The notes beneath the pieces were generated by a model. It had not been told where the DNA came from, searched no databases, and worked only from the letters and a program-made list of their open reading frames with translations. From positions 460,974 through 524,973 of the forward strand of contig NZ_PEBI01000002.1 of the NCBI RefSeq assembly GCF_002802875.1: a stretch of 64,000 bases of DNA, written 5' to 3'. How positions within the stretch are numbered: the first letter of the stretch is position 1; each line of letters starts with the position of its first letter. A program made the position numbers and the translations under genes. Positions 50,930 to 60,734 of the stretch are shown piece after piece. Source of the stretch: Bifidobacterium primatium. GTDB lineage: Bacteria > Actinomycetota > Actinomycetes > Actinomycetales > Bifidobacteriaceae.

Positions 50930-52264
50930 ATGGATCAGCGTAGGGGAGAGGAACGCGTCGTTGCGCGCGGGATTTCGGAACGGCCCGAGAAACGCAGGGG
51001 AGGGGCGAAGGCGTACGCCACGTGGGCGGTGGCCATGGCCGGCTATGTGTTCGCCGTCACCTGCCGCTCGTCGATGTCGGCGACGGGCATCGTCGCGGCC
51101 GAACATTTCCACACCACAAGCACGGCGCTGTCGATGTTCCTCTACCTGCAGCTGTTCGTCTACGCGATCATGCAGATACCGGCCGGCGTGCTACTCGACC
51201 GGTTCGGCGCGCGCAAGCTCATCGCCACGGGAGGATTCCTCATGGCGGCCGGACAGATGCTGATGGCCGTCGCGCCCGTCACCTCGATGGCCATCGTAGG
51301 TCGCGGCATCGTCGGCATGGGTGACGCCATGACGTTCATCTCCGTCATACGGCTCGTCTCCGCATGGTTCCCGTTCTCGCGAATACCGCTGATGAATCAG
51401 CTGACCTCCATGCTCGGCGGCATCGGCCAGATCATCTCCATCTACCCGTTCGTCTGGCTGCTGGACCTGACGGACTGGCAGGTCTCGTTCCTCTCCCTGA
51501 CCGGCGTGGGCGTCTGCATCGCCTCATGCGTCCTGCTCGGCGTGCGCGACGACCCTCGGCAACGCGGTCACCGGCACGAACGTCCCGAAGGCGGCATGAA
51601 GGCGGCGTTCGACGGCCTGAAGGCCGCGCTGAAGACCCCCGGCACGTTCTGCGGATTCTGGGTGCACGCCACCACATGGTTCTCCATCAACATGATGAAC
51701 CAGCTGTGGGGATTCCCGTTCCTCCTCGCCGTGGAACACTGGTCCAAGGCGCAGGCCAGCGCCTATCTCGCCATCGGCATGGTCATCAACGTGGCATGGG
51801 CGCTCATCATGGGCCGTGTCGCCGGACTCCACCCCATCCACGGCCGCGCCGCCATCGTCTACGTCACCGTCGGCGCGCAGATCGTCTGCTGGACCATACT
51901 GCTGCTCACCCCCGGACCGCATCCCGCATGGTTCATGTGGATGCTGCTGCTCGCCATCTCCAGCGGCGGCCCCGCCTCGAACATCGCCTTCGACTTCGCG
52001 CGCGACACCAACCGGCCGGAGAACCTCGGCGCCGCCACCGGATTCGCCAACACCGGCGGCTTCCTCTCATCCGCCATCGTGTTCCTCGGCGTCGGACTCA
52101 TGCTCGACGCACAGGGCGCCACCGACCCGAGCCTGTACACCGACCATGTGATGCGTATCGCCGTGCTCATCCAATACCCGCTGTGGGCGCTGGGACTCAT
52201 CGCCTTCAGCATCATGCTGCCGCGTACCATGAGCGTCCTACGCCAACGCTTCCACCGCGACTGA
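50930..52264 (+). CDS. MFS transporter 2
   Basis: The product is 444 aa with 12 predicted membrane segments. The N-terminal half begins WAVAMAGYVFAVTCRSSMSATG, and the loop 2-3 signature is GVLLDRFGARKL; this is the nitrate/sugar-phosphate-like MFS type. I chose ATG 50930 (MDQRRGEERV). No ribosome site is visible; TACGAT ends about 8 nt before the ATG, so the transcript may be leaderless. An alternative ATG is at 50921. The stop is 73 bp before dapB. It is not closely similar to the first MFS protein, so the two are not a recent duplication. Confidence 0.8.
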   Translation: MDQRRGEERVVARGISERPEKRRGGAKAYATWAVAMAGYVFAVTCRSSMSATGIVAAEHFHTTSTALSMFLYLQLFVYAIMQIPAGVLLDRFGARKLIATGGFLMAAGQMLMAVAPVTSMAIVGRGIVGMGDAMTFISVIRLVSAWFPFSRIPLMNQLTSMLGGIGQIISIYPFVWLLDLTDWQVSFLSLTGVGVCIASCVLLGVRDDPRQRGHRHERPEGGMKAAFDGLKAALKTPGTFCGFWVHATTWFSINMMNQLWGFPFLLAVEHWSKAQASAYLAIGMVINVAWALIMGRVAGLHPIHGRAAIVYVTVGAQIVCWTILLLTPGPHPAWFMWMLLLAISSGGPASNIAFDFARDTNRPENLGAATGFANTGGFLSSAIVFLGVGLMLDAQGATDPSLYTDHVMRIAVLIQYPLWALGLIAFSIMLPRTMSVLRQRFHRD

Positions 52265-52337
52265 TCGTGGTTGATCGCGGTCTTCGTCCATACTTGTATC
52301 CAGAACGAAAAACAGAACCCTATATAAAGGAGCAACC

Positions 52338-53084
52338 ATGATCAAGGTTTCCGTGGTCGGCGCGAAGGGCCGCATGGGAGGCAACGTCGTGGGCGCCGTC
52401 AACGACGCCGCAGACACCGAACTCGCGCTCGCCCTCGACGCCGGCGACGACCTGACACGCATCACCCCGGAGAACACCGACGTCGTCGTCGAGTTCACCG
52501 TCCCGTCCGTCTCGCTCGACAACGTGCTCACGCTGATCGGCCAGGGCGTCGACGTGGTCGTCGGCACCACCGGCTGGACCGACGAGAAACTCGACCAGGT
52601 GCGCACCGCCCTCGCCTCAGCCCCGCGCGAAGACCAGGCCGTGTTCATCGCCCCGAACTTCGCCATCTCCGCCGTGCTCACCGACTACTTCGCCGGCATC
52701 GCCGCCAAGTACTTCGAATCCGCCGAAGTCGTCGAGATGCACCATCCGAACAAGGTCGACGCCCCCAGCGGCACCGCCATCCACACCGCCCACACCATCG
52801 CCGAGGCACGCAAGGCCGCCGGCCTCGCCCCCGTGCCCGACGCCACCGAAACCGACGGCGGCTCCCGAGGCCAGGTCGTCGACGGCATCCACGTGCACGC
52901 CGTGCGCCTGCGCGGCCTCAACGCCCACGAGGAGGTGCTGCTCGGCAACCCCGGCGAACAGCTCGTCATCCGCTCCGACTGCTTCGACCGCGGCTCCTTC
53001 ATGCCCGGCGTCCTGCTTGCCGTCCGCAACGTGAGCAGCCACCCGGGACTGACCATCGGACTCGACAACTTCCTCTCCCTGTAG
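52338..53084 (+). CDS. dapB: 4-hydroxy-tetrahydrodipicolinate reductase
   Basis: The product is 248 aa, of normal length, reducing hydroxy-tetrahydrodipicolinate to tetrahydrodipicolinate with NAD(P)H in the diaminopimelate/lysine pathway that feeds peptidoglycan. The nucleotide loop is VGAKGRMG near the N-terminus, VVGTTGW follows, then the catalytic/substrate stretch MHHPNKVDAPSGTA. AAAGGAG lies 6 nt before the ATG. No lysine riboswitch is visible upstream. The cognate dapA follows after a 203-bp gap. Confidence 0.96.
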   Translation: MIKVSVVGAKGRMGGNVVGAVNDAADTELALALDAGDDLTRITPENTDVVVEFTVPSVSLDNVLTLIGQGVDVVVGTTGWTDEKLDQVRTALASAPREDQAVFIAPNFAISAVLTDYFAGIAAKYFESAEVVEMHHPNKVDAPSGTAIHTAHTIAEARKAAGLAPVPDATETDGGSRGQVVDGIHVHAVRLRGLNAHEEVLLGNPGEQLVIRSDCFDRGSFMPGVLLAVRNVSSHPGLTIGLDNFLSL

Positions 53085-53182
53085 TCGGGGAATAACGGAG
53101 CGTTGTCTGCGTTGCAGGAAACTCGACGTATTGCATGCGCCTTCGTTTCCTGCGCCTTGACGTCGCACGCGTTATTCCCCGA
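53085..53182. repeat. Nested inverted repeat between dapB and dapA
   Basis: TCGGGGAATAACG (53085-53097) is inverted at 53170-53182. Inside it GCAGGAAAC (about 53114-53122) is inverted as GTTTCCTGC (about 53145-53153). The outer and inner boxes are 16 bp apart on each side. The structure starts directly after the dapB stop. It could end dapB transcripts or be a small mobile element. Confidence 0.75.
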
Positions 53183-53287
53183 CCGGGCTTTGGGAGCTTT
53201 GGGAGCGTCGTCCGCACGTGTTCGCCATTCGGAAGGAATCGGCGGAAGGGCTTCCTCTCGTCTTCGGCGGTAGCTAAGTTGAGCAGT

Positions 53288-54193
53288 ATGAGTGACGGTA
53301 CTATGCATCTCCTTGATCCGGCCCCGTTCGGGCGCATCCTTCCCGCAATGGTCACCCCGATGACCGCCGATGGCAGCGTGGACTACGAGGCCGCGCAGGC
53401 CCTGGCCAGGCATCTGGTCGCCGACGGTGCCGATGGCCTTGTGGTCAACGGCACCACGGGCGAATCCCCCGTGACCCACATGGACGAGAAGGTCGCCCTG
53501 GTCAAGGCCGTCAAGGAGGTCGTGGACGTGCCGGTGATCTCCGGCGCGGGCTCCAACGACACCGCCCACACCGTCCGCATGGTGGAGCAGACCCAGGAGG
53601 CGGGCGCCGACGCGGTGCTCGTCGTCATGCCGTACTACTCGCGTCCGAGCCAGGAAGGCATCGTCGGCCACTACAAGGCCGTGAACGAGGTGGCCGAGAA
53701 GCCGATCATCGTCTACGACGTGCCCGGCCGCACCGGACTCAAGGTCTCCATCGAAACCTACGACCGTCTGGCCGAACTCGACCACGTCAAGGCCGTCAAG
53801 GACGCCACCGGCGACCTCGCCGCCGCCGTGGAGAAGCAGCAGCGCACCGGCCTCGCCTGGTATTCCGGCGACGACGGTCTGTTCCTCCCCTTCCTGTCCA
53901 TCGGCGCCGTCGGCATCATCTCCGTCATCGCGCATGCCGCCGCCAACCCGATGCGCCGGCTCGTCGAAGCGTTCGACTCCGGCGACATCGCCACCGCGCG
54001 TCGTCTCGCCAACCAGCTGGCACCGCTCGTGCACTCCCTGAACGGCGACGGCTACCAGGCCGTCATGGCCAAGGCCGCATGCAAGATCAAGGGATACATC
54101 CCCGACACCACGATGCGCCTGCCCAACATCGGGCCGAACGCCGACCAACTGGCCAAGGCCGAGGCCGGCATTCGCGCCGCGGGTCTGCTCTAG
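53288..54193 (+). CDS. dapA: 4-hydroxy-tetrahydrodipicolinate synthase
   Basis: The product is 301 aa, condensing pyruvate with aspartate semialdehyde in diaminopimelate synthesis. The pyruvate-binding stretch is NGTTGES, Tyr143 lies in VYDVPGRTG, and the Schiff-base Lys171 in VKDATGD. I chose ATG 53288 over the longer upstream frame because homology begins at about residue 9. No clear ribosome site precedes it; TAAGTT ends 7 nt before the ATG, so leaderless translation is possible. RNase J follows after 57 bp, as in other actinobacteria. Confidence 0.94.
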   Translation: MSDGTMHLLDPAPFGRILPAMVTPMTADGSVDYEAAQALARHLVADGADGLVVNGTTGESPVTHMDEKVALVKAVKEVVDVPVISGAGSNDTAHTVRMVEQTQEAGADAVLVVMPYYSRPSQEGIVGHYKAVNEVAEKPIIVYDVPGRTGLKVSIETYDRLAELDHVKAVKDATGDLAAAVEKQQRTGLAWYSGDDGLFLPFLSIGAVGIISVIAHAAANPMRRLVEAFDSGDIATARRLANQLAPLVHSLNGDGYQAVMAKAACKIKGYIPDTTMRLPNIGPNADQLAKAEAGIRAAGLL

Positions 54194-54250
54194 ACCCAAT
54201 CAGCGTCGTCTTCGCAGAGGCGAAGGCAAGAAAACAAGAAAACAAAGAGA

Positions 54251-56050
54251 ATGGCAAACGAAACCAAGAAAAAGAATTCCAGCTCTCGCTCCTCCCGCAG
54301 GGGAGGCTCCCGCCGCGGCGGTCGCCGCGGCGCGTCCCAGAACAGCCAGCCGCAGGAGAAGAAGCTCGTAGCCCCGCCGAAGTACCGCAAGGGCTCGATG
54401 CGCATCACCCCGCTCGGCGGCCTCGGTGAAATCGGACGCAACATGAACGTGATCGAATACAACGGTCACCTTCTGCTCATCGACTGCGGCGTGCTCTTCC
54501 CCGAGGAGGAGCAGCCGGGCGTCGACCTCATCCTCCCCGATTTCAGCTACATCAAGGACCGTCTCGACAAGGTCGAGGCCCTGGTACTCACCCACGGCCA
54601 CGAGGACCACATCGGCGGCGTGCCCTACCTGCTCAAGCTGCGCCCCGACATCCCGCTCATCGGCTCCAGGCTCACGCTCGGCTTCGTCGAAGCCAAGTGC
54701 AAGGAGCATCACCAGAACCCCACCACGGTGGAGGTCGAAGGCCGTGACCGACTCAAGGTCGGTCCCTTCAACCTCGAGTTCGTGACCGTCACCCACTCCA
54801 TCCCCGACGCACTCGCCGTCATGGTGAAGACTCCGGCCGGCAGCCTCATCGACACGGGCGACATCAAGCTCGACCAGCTGCCGCTCGACCACCGCATCAC
54901 CGACCTCGTCGAATTCGGCAAGCTCGGCGAACAGGGCATCGATCTGCTCATGATGGACTCCACCAACGCCGAGGTGCCCGGCTTCGTCAAGCCGGAGACG
55001 TCCATCGGCCCGGCCCTCGACCGCGTGTTCGCCGAAGCCAGCCGCAAGATCATCGTCGCCAGCTTCTCCAGCCACGTGCACCGCGTGCAGCAGGTCGTCG
55101 ACGCCGCCCACAAGTACGGCCGCAAGGTCGTGTTCGTCGGCCGTTCGATGGTGCGCAACATGGGCATCGCCTCCGATCTCGGCTACCTGCACATCCCCGA
55201 GGACACCGTCATCGACCTCAAGCAGGCCAACGACGTGCAGGACGACAAGCTCGTCTTCATGTGCACCGGTTCGCAGGGCGAGCCGATGGCCGCGCTCGGC
55301 CGCATCGCCGACGGCAACCACCCGTACATCAAGGTCAACGAGTTCGACACCGTCATCCTCGCCAGCTCCCTGATTCCAGGCAACGAGCACGGCGTGTACA
55401 AGGTCATCAACAAGCTCGTGCAGATGGGCGCCCGCGTCGTCAACCGCGACAACGCCGCCGTGCACGTCTCCGGCCACTGCAACGAGGGCGAGCTGCTGTA
55501 CATGTACAACATCGTCAAGCCCAAGTGCGCCATGCCGATCCACGGCGAGAACCGCCATCTCGTGGCCAACGGCCTGCTGGCCGTCAAGACCGGCGTCGAC
55601 CCGAAGAACGTGGTCCTCGCCGAGGACGGCGACGTGGTCGACCTCTACCACGGTCAGGCCGCCATCGTCGGCTCCGTCCCCTGTAACTACGTGTACGTGG
55701 ACGGCGACTCCGTCGGCGAGCTGACCGACGAGGAGCTCGAGAAGCGTCGCATCCTCGGCACCGAGGGCTTCGTCTCCAGCTTCGTGGTGGTCGACACCGA
55801 GGCCCGCGAGGTCGTCAGCGGCCCGAAGATCTATCTCAACGCCGTGGCCGAGGACGAAAGCGAGTTCGAGCACGTGCGCTCGCAGATCGTGCAGAACCTC
55901 GAGGACGCCATGATGCAGGGCACGAAGAACACGCACCAGCTGCAGCAGATCATGCGCCGCACGCTGGGCAGCTGGGTCGCCCGCAAGCTGCATCGTCGTC
56001 CGATGATCGTGCCCGTCGTGGCCGACATCGCCCAGGACCTCGAAAACTGA
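54251..56050 (+). CDS. rnj: Ribonuclease J
   Basis: The product is 599 aa, about 40 longer than usual at the N-terminus because of a Ser/Arg/Gly-rich basic tail. The metallo-beta-lactamase/beta-CASP fold is clear: THGHEDHIGG with H115-G-H117-E-D119-H120, DTGDIKLD, MDSTNAE, and a beta-CASP region with SFSSHVHRVQQVVDAA, FVGRSMVRN and CTGSQGEP, then HVSGHCNEGEL. It should have 5'-3' exo- and endoribonuclease activity in mRNA decay and rRNA maturation. AAAGAG is a modest ribosome site. It belongs to the dapA transcription unit. Confidence 0.94.
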   Translation: MANETKKKNSSSRSSRRGGSRRGGRRGASQNSQPQEKKLVAPPKYRKGSMRITPLGGLGEIGRNMNVIEYNGHLLLIDCGVLFPEEEQPGVDLILPDFSYIKDRLDKVEALVLTHGHEDHIGGVPYLLKLRPDIPLIGSRLTLGFVEAKCKEHHQNPTTVEVEGRDRLKVGPFNLEFVTVTHSIPDALAVMVKTPAGSLIDTGDIKLDQLPLDHRITDLVEFGKLGEQGIDLLMMDSTNAEVPGFVKPETSIGPALDRVFAEASRKIIVASFSSHVHRVQQVVDAAHKYGRKVVFVGRSMVRNMGIASDLGYLHIPEDTVIDLKQANDVQDDKLVFMCTGSQGEPMAALGRIADGNHPYIKVNEFDTVILASSLIPGNEHGVYKVINKLVQMGARVVNRDNAAVHVSGHCNEGELLYMYNIVKPKCAMPIHGENRHLVANGLLAVKTGVDPKNVVLAEDGDVVDLYHGQAAIVGSVPCNYVYVDGDSVGELTDEELEKRRILGTEGFVSSFVVVDTEAREVVSGPKIYLNAVAEDESEFEHVRSQIVQNLEDAMMQGTKNTHQLQQIMRRTLGSWVARKLHRRPMIVPVVADIAQDLEN

Positions 56051-56076
56051 AATCGACAGGCCGACAGGTCTGAAGA

Positions 56077-56105
56077 AGGCTCCCCTCCCTCACGGAGGGG
56101 AGCCT
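56077..56105 (+). terminator. Terminator-like hairpin after rnj
   Basis: AGGCTCCCCTCC (56077-56088) pairs perfectly with GGAGGGGAGCCT (56094-56105) around a 5-nt loop, 27 nt after the rnj stop. There is no long T-run after it. Confidence 0.75.
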
Positions 56106-56137
56106 ATGTGTATAGCCAAATACGGAAGGGGTAGCAC

Positions 56138-58735
56138 ATGCCGGGAGCAAATCTCACCAAGGTCGAAGCCGCCGAACGCGCCGGCGTCGTCTCGAACGCG
56201 AAATACACCGTCGAACTCGATCTGACGAAGGGGCCGAAGACCTTCGGATCGGTCACGACCGTCGAATTCGACGCCAAGGCCGGTTCGTCCACGTTCCTTG
56301 ACCTGATCGCCGACTCCGTCTCGTCGATCGTCGTCAACGGCGAACCCGTCGACACCGCCGCATACGCCGACTCGCGCATCGCGCTGGATGGTCTCAAGGA
56401 GCACAACACCGTCTCCGTGACCGCCCTGTGCGACTATTCGACCACCGGCGAGGGCCTGCACCGCAGCGTCGACCCCTCCGACGGCAACGTCTACCTCTAC
56501 ACGCAGTTCGAGGTGCCGGACGCCCGCCGCGTCTACGCCGTCTTCGACCAGCCCGACATCAAGGCCACGTTCGACTTCGCCGTCACCGCACCGAAGTCCT
56601 GGGACGTCATCTCCATCGGCACCGTCGGGGACGTCGAGGACGTCGACGTGACGACCGAGCCGGGCACGCTCGGCGACAAGCCCGCCGAAACCGCCCGCCG
56701 CTGGACGTTCGACACCACGCCCGTCATGAGCTCCTACCTCACCGCCCTCGTCGCCGGCCCCTACGCCAGCTGGCACACCGAATACGCCAACGAGGACGGC
56801 CGCACCGTGCCCATGGGCATCTACTGCCGCCAGGCCCTCAAGGACGCCATGGCCAAGGACGTCGACTACCTGTTCGACATCACCAAGAAGGGCTTCGCCT
56901 TCTACAACGATCAGTGGAAGGTGCCCTACCCGTACGCCAAGTACGACCAGCTGTTCGTGCCCGAATACAACGCAGGCGCCATGGAGAACATCGGCACCGT
57001 CACCATCCGCGACTCCTACGTGTTCGAATCCAAGGTGACCGACGCGCTCGCCAACCGCCGCGTGGAGACCATCCTGCACGAGCTCGCCCACATGTGGTTC
57101 GGCGACCTCGTGACCATGAAGTGGTGGAACGACCTGTGGCTCAACGAGTCGTTCGCCGAATTCATGTCCACGCTCGCCACCGCCGAGGCGACCGACTGGT
57201 CCAACGACTGGGCCACGTTCTGCGCCGGCGAGAAGAGCTGGGCGCTGCGCCAGGACCAGCTGCCCACCACGCATCCGATCGTCGCGCCCATCAACGACCT
57301 CAACGACACCTACGTGAACTTCGATGGCATCACCTATGCCAAGGGCGCCTCCGTGCTCAAGCAGCTCGTGTTCTACGTGGGTCGCGAGAGGTTCTTCGAA
57401 GGCATCCACAACTACCTGACCGGCCACTCCTACGGCAACGCCACGCTCGCCGACCTGCTCGGCGAACTCGAGAAGACCAGCGGCCGCGACCTGAAGGCAT
57501 GGAGCGGCCAGTGGCTCGAATCCGCCGGCATCAACACCATCGCCACCGAACTGGAGACCGCCGCCGACGGCACCATCGAACGTCTCGCACTGCGCCAGAG
57601 CGCACCGGAGGAATACCCCGTGCTGCGCGTGCACCGACTCGCCGTCGGCTTCTACGACCTCGACGACGCCGGCAAGGTCGTGCGCACCAGGCGCATCGAG
57701 CTCGACGTGGACGGCGAGCTCACCGAGGTCGCCGAAGCCAAGGGACTCAAGCGCCCGGCGTTCATCATGGTGAACGACGACGACCTGACCTACACCAAGC
57801 TGCGCCTCGACGCCGCCTCCCTCGATTTTGCGCTCGACCATCTGCCCGACTTCGCCGACGCGCTTACCCGCGCCACCGTCTGGCTGAGCCTGTGGGACAT
57901 GACCCGCGACGGCGAACTGCCCGCCGAACGGTTCATCGACACGAGCCTGCGGGCCCTCGCCACCGAAACCGAATCCACCACGTTCCGCTACGCGCTCGCC
58001 CAGGTGAGCACCACCGCCCACCATTACGTGGCAGCCGTCCGGCGCGACGACGTGCTCGAACAGGTCTCCGACCGGTTGTGGAAGCTCGCCAATGATGCGG
58101 CCGCCGGCTCCGACAACCAGTTCCAGCTGCTCAAGGCATACCTCGGCTACGGCCACGACTCCGGCTTCGAATCCAACGTGCGCGGCCTGCTCGACGGCAC
58201 CCTGACCCTGCCGGGACTCGACATCGACAACAACCTGCGCTGGTCGCTCATCCACGCGCTCGCCGACCAGGGGCTTATCGACGCCGACGGCATCGACGCC
58301 GAACTCGCCCGCCGCGACACCACCGAGAACCGCGAGTTCGCCGTGGGCGCCAAGGCCGCCATCAACACCGTGGAGGCCAAGCAGTGGGCATGGGACCAGG
58401 CCCTCAACAACGGCGACCTGACCAACTCGCAGCTGGAGGCCGTGGCCTACGCGTTCTCCGGCACCGACAGCCGTGAACTCGCCGACCCGTATGTGGGCCG
58501 CTTCTTCGACACCATCGACTGGGTGTGGAAGAACAAGACCTATCACATGGCCGAAACACTGCTCAACGGCCTGTACCCGGGCTACGCCGATCCGGCTGCG
58601 CTCGTCAAGGCCGGCGACGCATGGCTCGCCGCCCACGACGACGCCGACCGCGCGCTGAAGCGGCTTGTGGTCGAGAACCTCGCCGGCTCCCGACGCACCC
58701 TCGCCGTCCAGCGGTACAACGACTCCCTGCTGTAG
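56138..58735 (+). CDS. pepN: Aminopeptidase N (M1 metallopeptidase)
   Basis: The product is 865 aa, a soluble cytoplasmic zinc aminopeptidase that takes N-terminal residues off peptides. The exopeptidase motif is GAMEN (about 280-284), the zinc site HELAH (H314, H318) with E337 in NESFAEF, and the M1 Tyr region is likely at about 400 (FFEGIHNYLTGHSYGNA). The C-terminal ERAP1-like helical domain fills residues about 530-865. GGAAGGGG precedes the ATG. It is an obvious partner for the opp-type peptide uptake genes downstream. Confidence 0.94.
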   Translation: MPGANLTKVEAAERAGVVSNAKYTVELDLTKGPKTFGSVTTVEFDAKAGSSTFLDLIADSVSSIVVNGEPVDTAAYADSRIALDGLKEHNTVSVTALCDYSTTGEGLHRSVDPSDGNVYLYTQFEVPDARRVYAVFDQPDIKATFDFAVTAPKSWDVISIGTVGDVEDVDVTTEPGTLGDKPAETARRWTFDTTPVMSSYLTALVAGPYASWHTEYANEDGRTVPMGIYCRQALKDAMAKDVDYLFDITKKGFAFYNDQWKVPYPYAKYDQLFVPEYNAGAMENIGTVTIRDSYVFESKVTDALANRRVETILHELAHMWFGDLVTMKWWNDLWLNESFAEFMSTLATAEATDWSNDWATFCAGEKSWALRQDQLPTTHPIVAPINDLNDTYVNFDGITYAKGASVLKQLVFYVGRERFFEGIHNYLTGHSYGNATLADLLGELEKTSGRDLKAWSGQWLESAGINTIATELETAADGTIERLALRQSAPEEYPVLRVHRLAVGFYDLDDAGKVVRTRRIELDVDGELTEVAEAKGLKRPAFIMVNDDDLTYTKLRLDAASLDFALDHLPDFADALTRATVWLSLWDMTRDGELPAERFIDTSLRALATETESTTFRYALAQVSTTAHHYVAAVRRDDVLEQVSDRLWKLANDAAAGSDNQFQLLKAYLGYGHDSGFESNVRGLLDGTLTLPGLDIDNNLRWSLIHALADQGLIDADGIDAELARRDTTENREFAVGAKAAINTVEAKQWAWDQALNNGDLTNSQLEAVAYAFSGTDSRELADPYVGRFFDTIDWVWKNKTYHMAETLLNGLYPGYADPAALVKAGDAWLAAHDDADRALKRLVVENLAGSRRTLAVQRYNDSLL

Positions 58736-58764
58736 TCGGCGGCAATTCCGAAAGGTCATATATC

Positions 58765-60444
58765 ATGCGTGGTGCCTCGTTCTCGCAGCGTGACGACTCC
58801 GGCGAAGGCATCACGCTCGACCAGCTGCTCGCCGACCCGTCGCTGAAGCTCCGCCTGATATGCCCCGGTGCCCAGGGTTCGCTGAAACGGCACATCTCGT
58901 GGGTGCATCCCGCCGAGATCCTCGACATCGCCATGTGGAGCGAGCCCGGTGAGGTGCTGCTCACCACCGGCGCGAACTTTCCGACGGAGTCGATGGACGC
59001 CGACGACGACCATGCGCTGCTCGTCAACGCCCGCAAGGCGGTCGGGCTGCCGGCGCGATTCTCGTCGGCGTCGACCGCCTACCGGGAATGGTGCGACGCC
59101 TATGTGACGCAGCTGAGTCAGGCGGGCGTGCTTGCCATCGGCTTCGGCGTGGCCGTCAAGCATCCGACCACGCCCATGGCGCTCATCGACGCAGCCAACC
59201 ACGTCGGCCTGCCGCTGTTCGAAGTGCCGTTGGAGATTCCGTTCTCGCCGATATCGAAGGCCGTCTCCCGCGCGCTCAACAATCGTCACGACGATGCGCT
59301 GCGACAGTCGTCGCTATTGCAGCGGCAGGTGCTGAAGGCCGCGGCCGGCGGCGACTCCGTGCATGCGACCATCACGACCGCCGCGCGATTGGCGTCCGGT
59401 TGGGCGGCCTACGTCGACACGGACGGCACCGTGCTCGACATCTCCAACCGCACCTTCGGCAAGCAGGCGCAGGACTGGGCGATGAAACTGGCCGCCAACG
59501 TCGCCGAGGCACGCTCGAACGCGAGCCTCACCACGGTGTTCGGCTCCGACTCCGGCCGTGACTTCTGCGCCGGCGTGGTCCACGACGCCTCCGGCTCCCA
59601 TGACCGTCTCGTCGGCATCGTCGTCGTCTCCGCCACGCAAAGCGAGAGGACCGACACGCTGCTGCGTTCGGTGACCATGGTCACCGCCGACGTGCTGTCC
59701 GTCATCGTACCCAGACTTCGCGGCGAGGAGCGCCGCATCCGCCGGCTGCGCTCCGCGTGCATCGGTGCGTTCGCGCAGGGCCACGGCACCGCCATGCTGT
59801 CGATGGCCGATGAACTATGGCCGTCGGGCATCCCCCAGCCGCCGCTGCGCCTCATCTGCGTGGACGGCGAGACGCGCATGACGGAGCATCTGTATCGTTC
59901 TCTCGCCGACGACGCCGCGTCACTGGTCGACGACGGCGTCGTGATGTTCGGGGAATACGACCGGCGGCTGTGGATCATCACGGCGGCCCCGGCGGCACAG
60001 AAGGTCGAAGGCGAGCTGCTGACACGCGACGGCATCGACTTCGGATTATGCGACTGCTCGTCATGGCAGGCCATGGAGGAGCGCATCCCCGAAGCCGTGC
60101 AGAATCTGCATCTGCGCCGATTGGGAGAGGACGGACGCTCCTTCTCCGACATGTCGGTCCATGAACTCATCCGTCCCGACCTCGCCGTCGTCTATTCGCA
60201 GGAACTGCTCAGGCCCCTGCGTCATCTTCCCCGTCAGGAGTCCGACGCGCTGCTCTCCACCATCCGCGAACTGCTCGCCACGTCGTTCAACGTCGGCGCC
60301 ACGGCGAAACGCCTCGACGTCCATCGCCACACCGTCGAGAACCGACTGAACAAGATCGAACGCCTGCTCGGCCTCGACCTGTCTCAGGAGGCGTCGAGGG
60401 TGCGCCTATGGATCGCCTGCTCCTTCATCCGCAGCGACCGATAA
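58765..60444 (+). CDS. PucR family transcriptional regulator
   Basis: The product is 559 aa. The N-terminal PucR domain (about residues 17-140) shows ITLDQLLADP and HPAEILDIAMWSEPGEVLLTTG. A GGDEF-like/GAF-like middle is followed by the C-terminal PucR-type helix-turn-helix (TSFNVGATAKRLDVHRHTVE then NRLNKIERLLGLDL). GAAAGG (58750-58755) precedes the ATG; the upstream frame lies inside pepN. The gene is on the same strand as the peptide transporter operon and could control it or purine/amino-acid metabolism; the effector is unknown. Confidence 0.87.
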   Translation: MRGASFSQRDDSGEGITLDQLLADPSLKLRLICPGAQGSLKRHISWVHPAEILDIAMWSEPGEVLLTTGANFPTESMDADDDHALLVNARKAVGLPARFSSASTAYREWCDAYVTQLSQAGVLAIGFGVAVKHPTTPMALIDAANHVGLPLFEVPLEIPFSPISKAVSRALNNRHDDALRQSSLLQRQVLKAAAGGDSVHATITTAARLASGWAAYVDTDGTVLDISNRTFGKQAQDWAMKLAANVAEARSNASLTTVFGSDSGRDFCAGVVHDASGSHDRLVGIVVVSATQSERTDTLLRSVTMVTADVLSVIVPRLRGEERRIRRLRSACIGAFAQGHGTAMLSMADELWPSGIPQPPLRLICVDGETRMTEHLYRSLADDAASLVDDGVVMFGEYDRRLWIITAAPAAQKVEGELLTRDGIDFGLCDCSSWQAMEERIPEAVQNLHLRRLGEDGRSFSDMSVHELIRPDLAVVYSQELLRPLRHLPRQESDALLSTIRELLATSFNVGATAKRLDVHRHTVENRLNKIERLLGLDLSQEASRVRLWIACSFIRSDR

Positions 60445-60513
60445 TCCACGAATTGCGAGATGCACGTCGTTCCGGGGCGAAAATCGCACCTATCTCTTGA
60501 TTCGTGAATCATA

Positions 60514-60544
60514 AACGCGGAATTTCGTTTGTAAATTCCGCGTT
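60514..60544 (+). terminator. Terminator-like hairpin after the PucR gene
   Basis: AACGCGGAATTT (60514-60525) pairs perfectly with AAATTCCGCGTT (60533-60544) around a 7-nt loop. Confidence 0.65.
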
Positions 60545-60687
60545 ATGTTATGCGACCTCCCATGTATGGCGAATGTTACGGCGACGGTGCGTGGCACCGG
60601 CCGCCGTGAGGTGGTTTTCGCCGGTATTCCAACGAATTTGAACAATCAACATCGATTGTTTCGTGATTCCGTTACCGATTTCCCAAA

Positions 60688-60734
60688 ATGGACAAAATGA
60701 CCATATCTATATCGATATTGGATTGATTGTCCAT
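60688..60734. promoter_or_regulatory. Inverted repeat upstream of the opp operon
   Basis: ATGGACAA (60688-60695) and TTGTCCAT (60727-60734) are perfect inverted 8-mers around an AT-rich core that itself contains the palindrome TATCGATA. A likely operator for a regulator such as the adjacent PucR protein, overlapping the possible -35 of the opp promoter. Confidence 0.45.

Noticed and set aside
52265-52337. Lysine riboswitch upstream of dapB
   Set aside because: The gap is only 73 bp with no conserved riboswitch elements.
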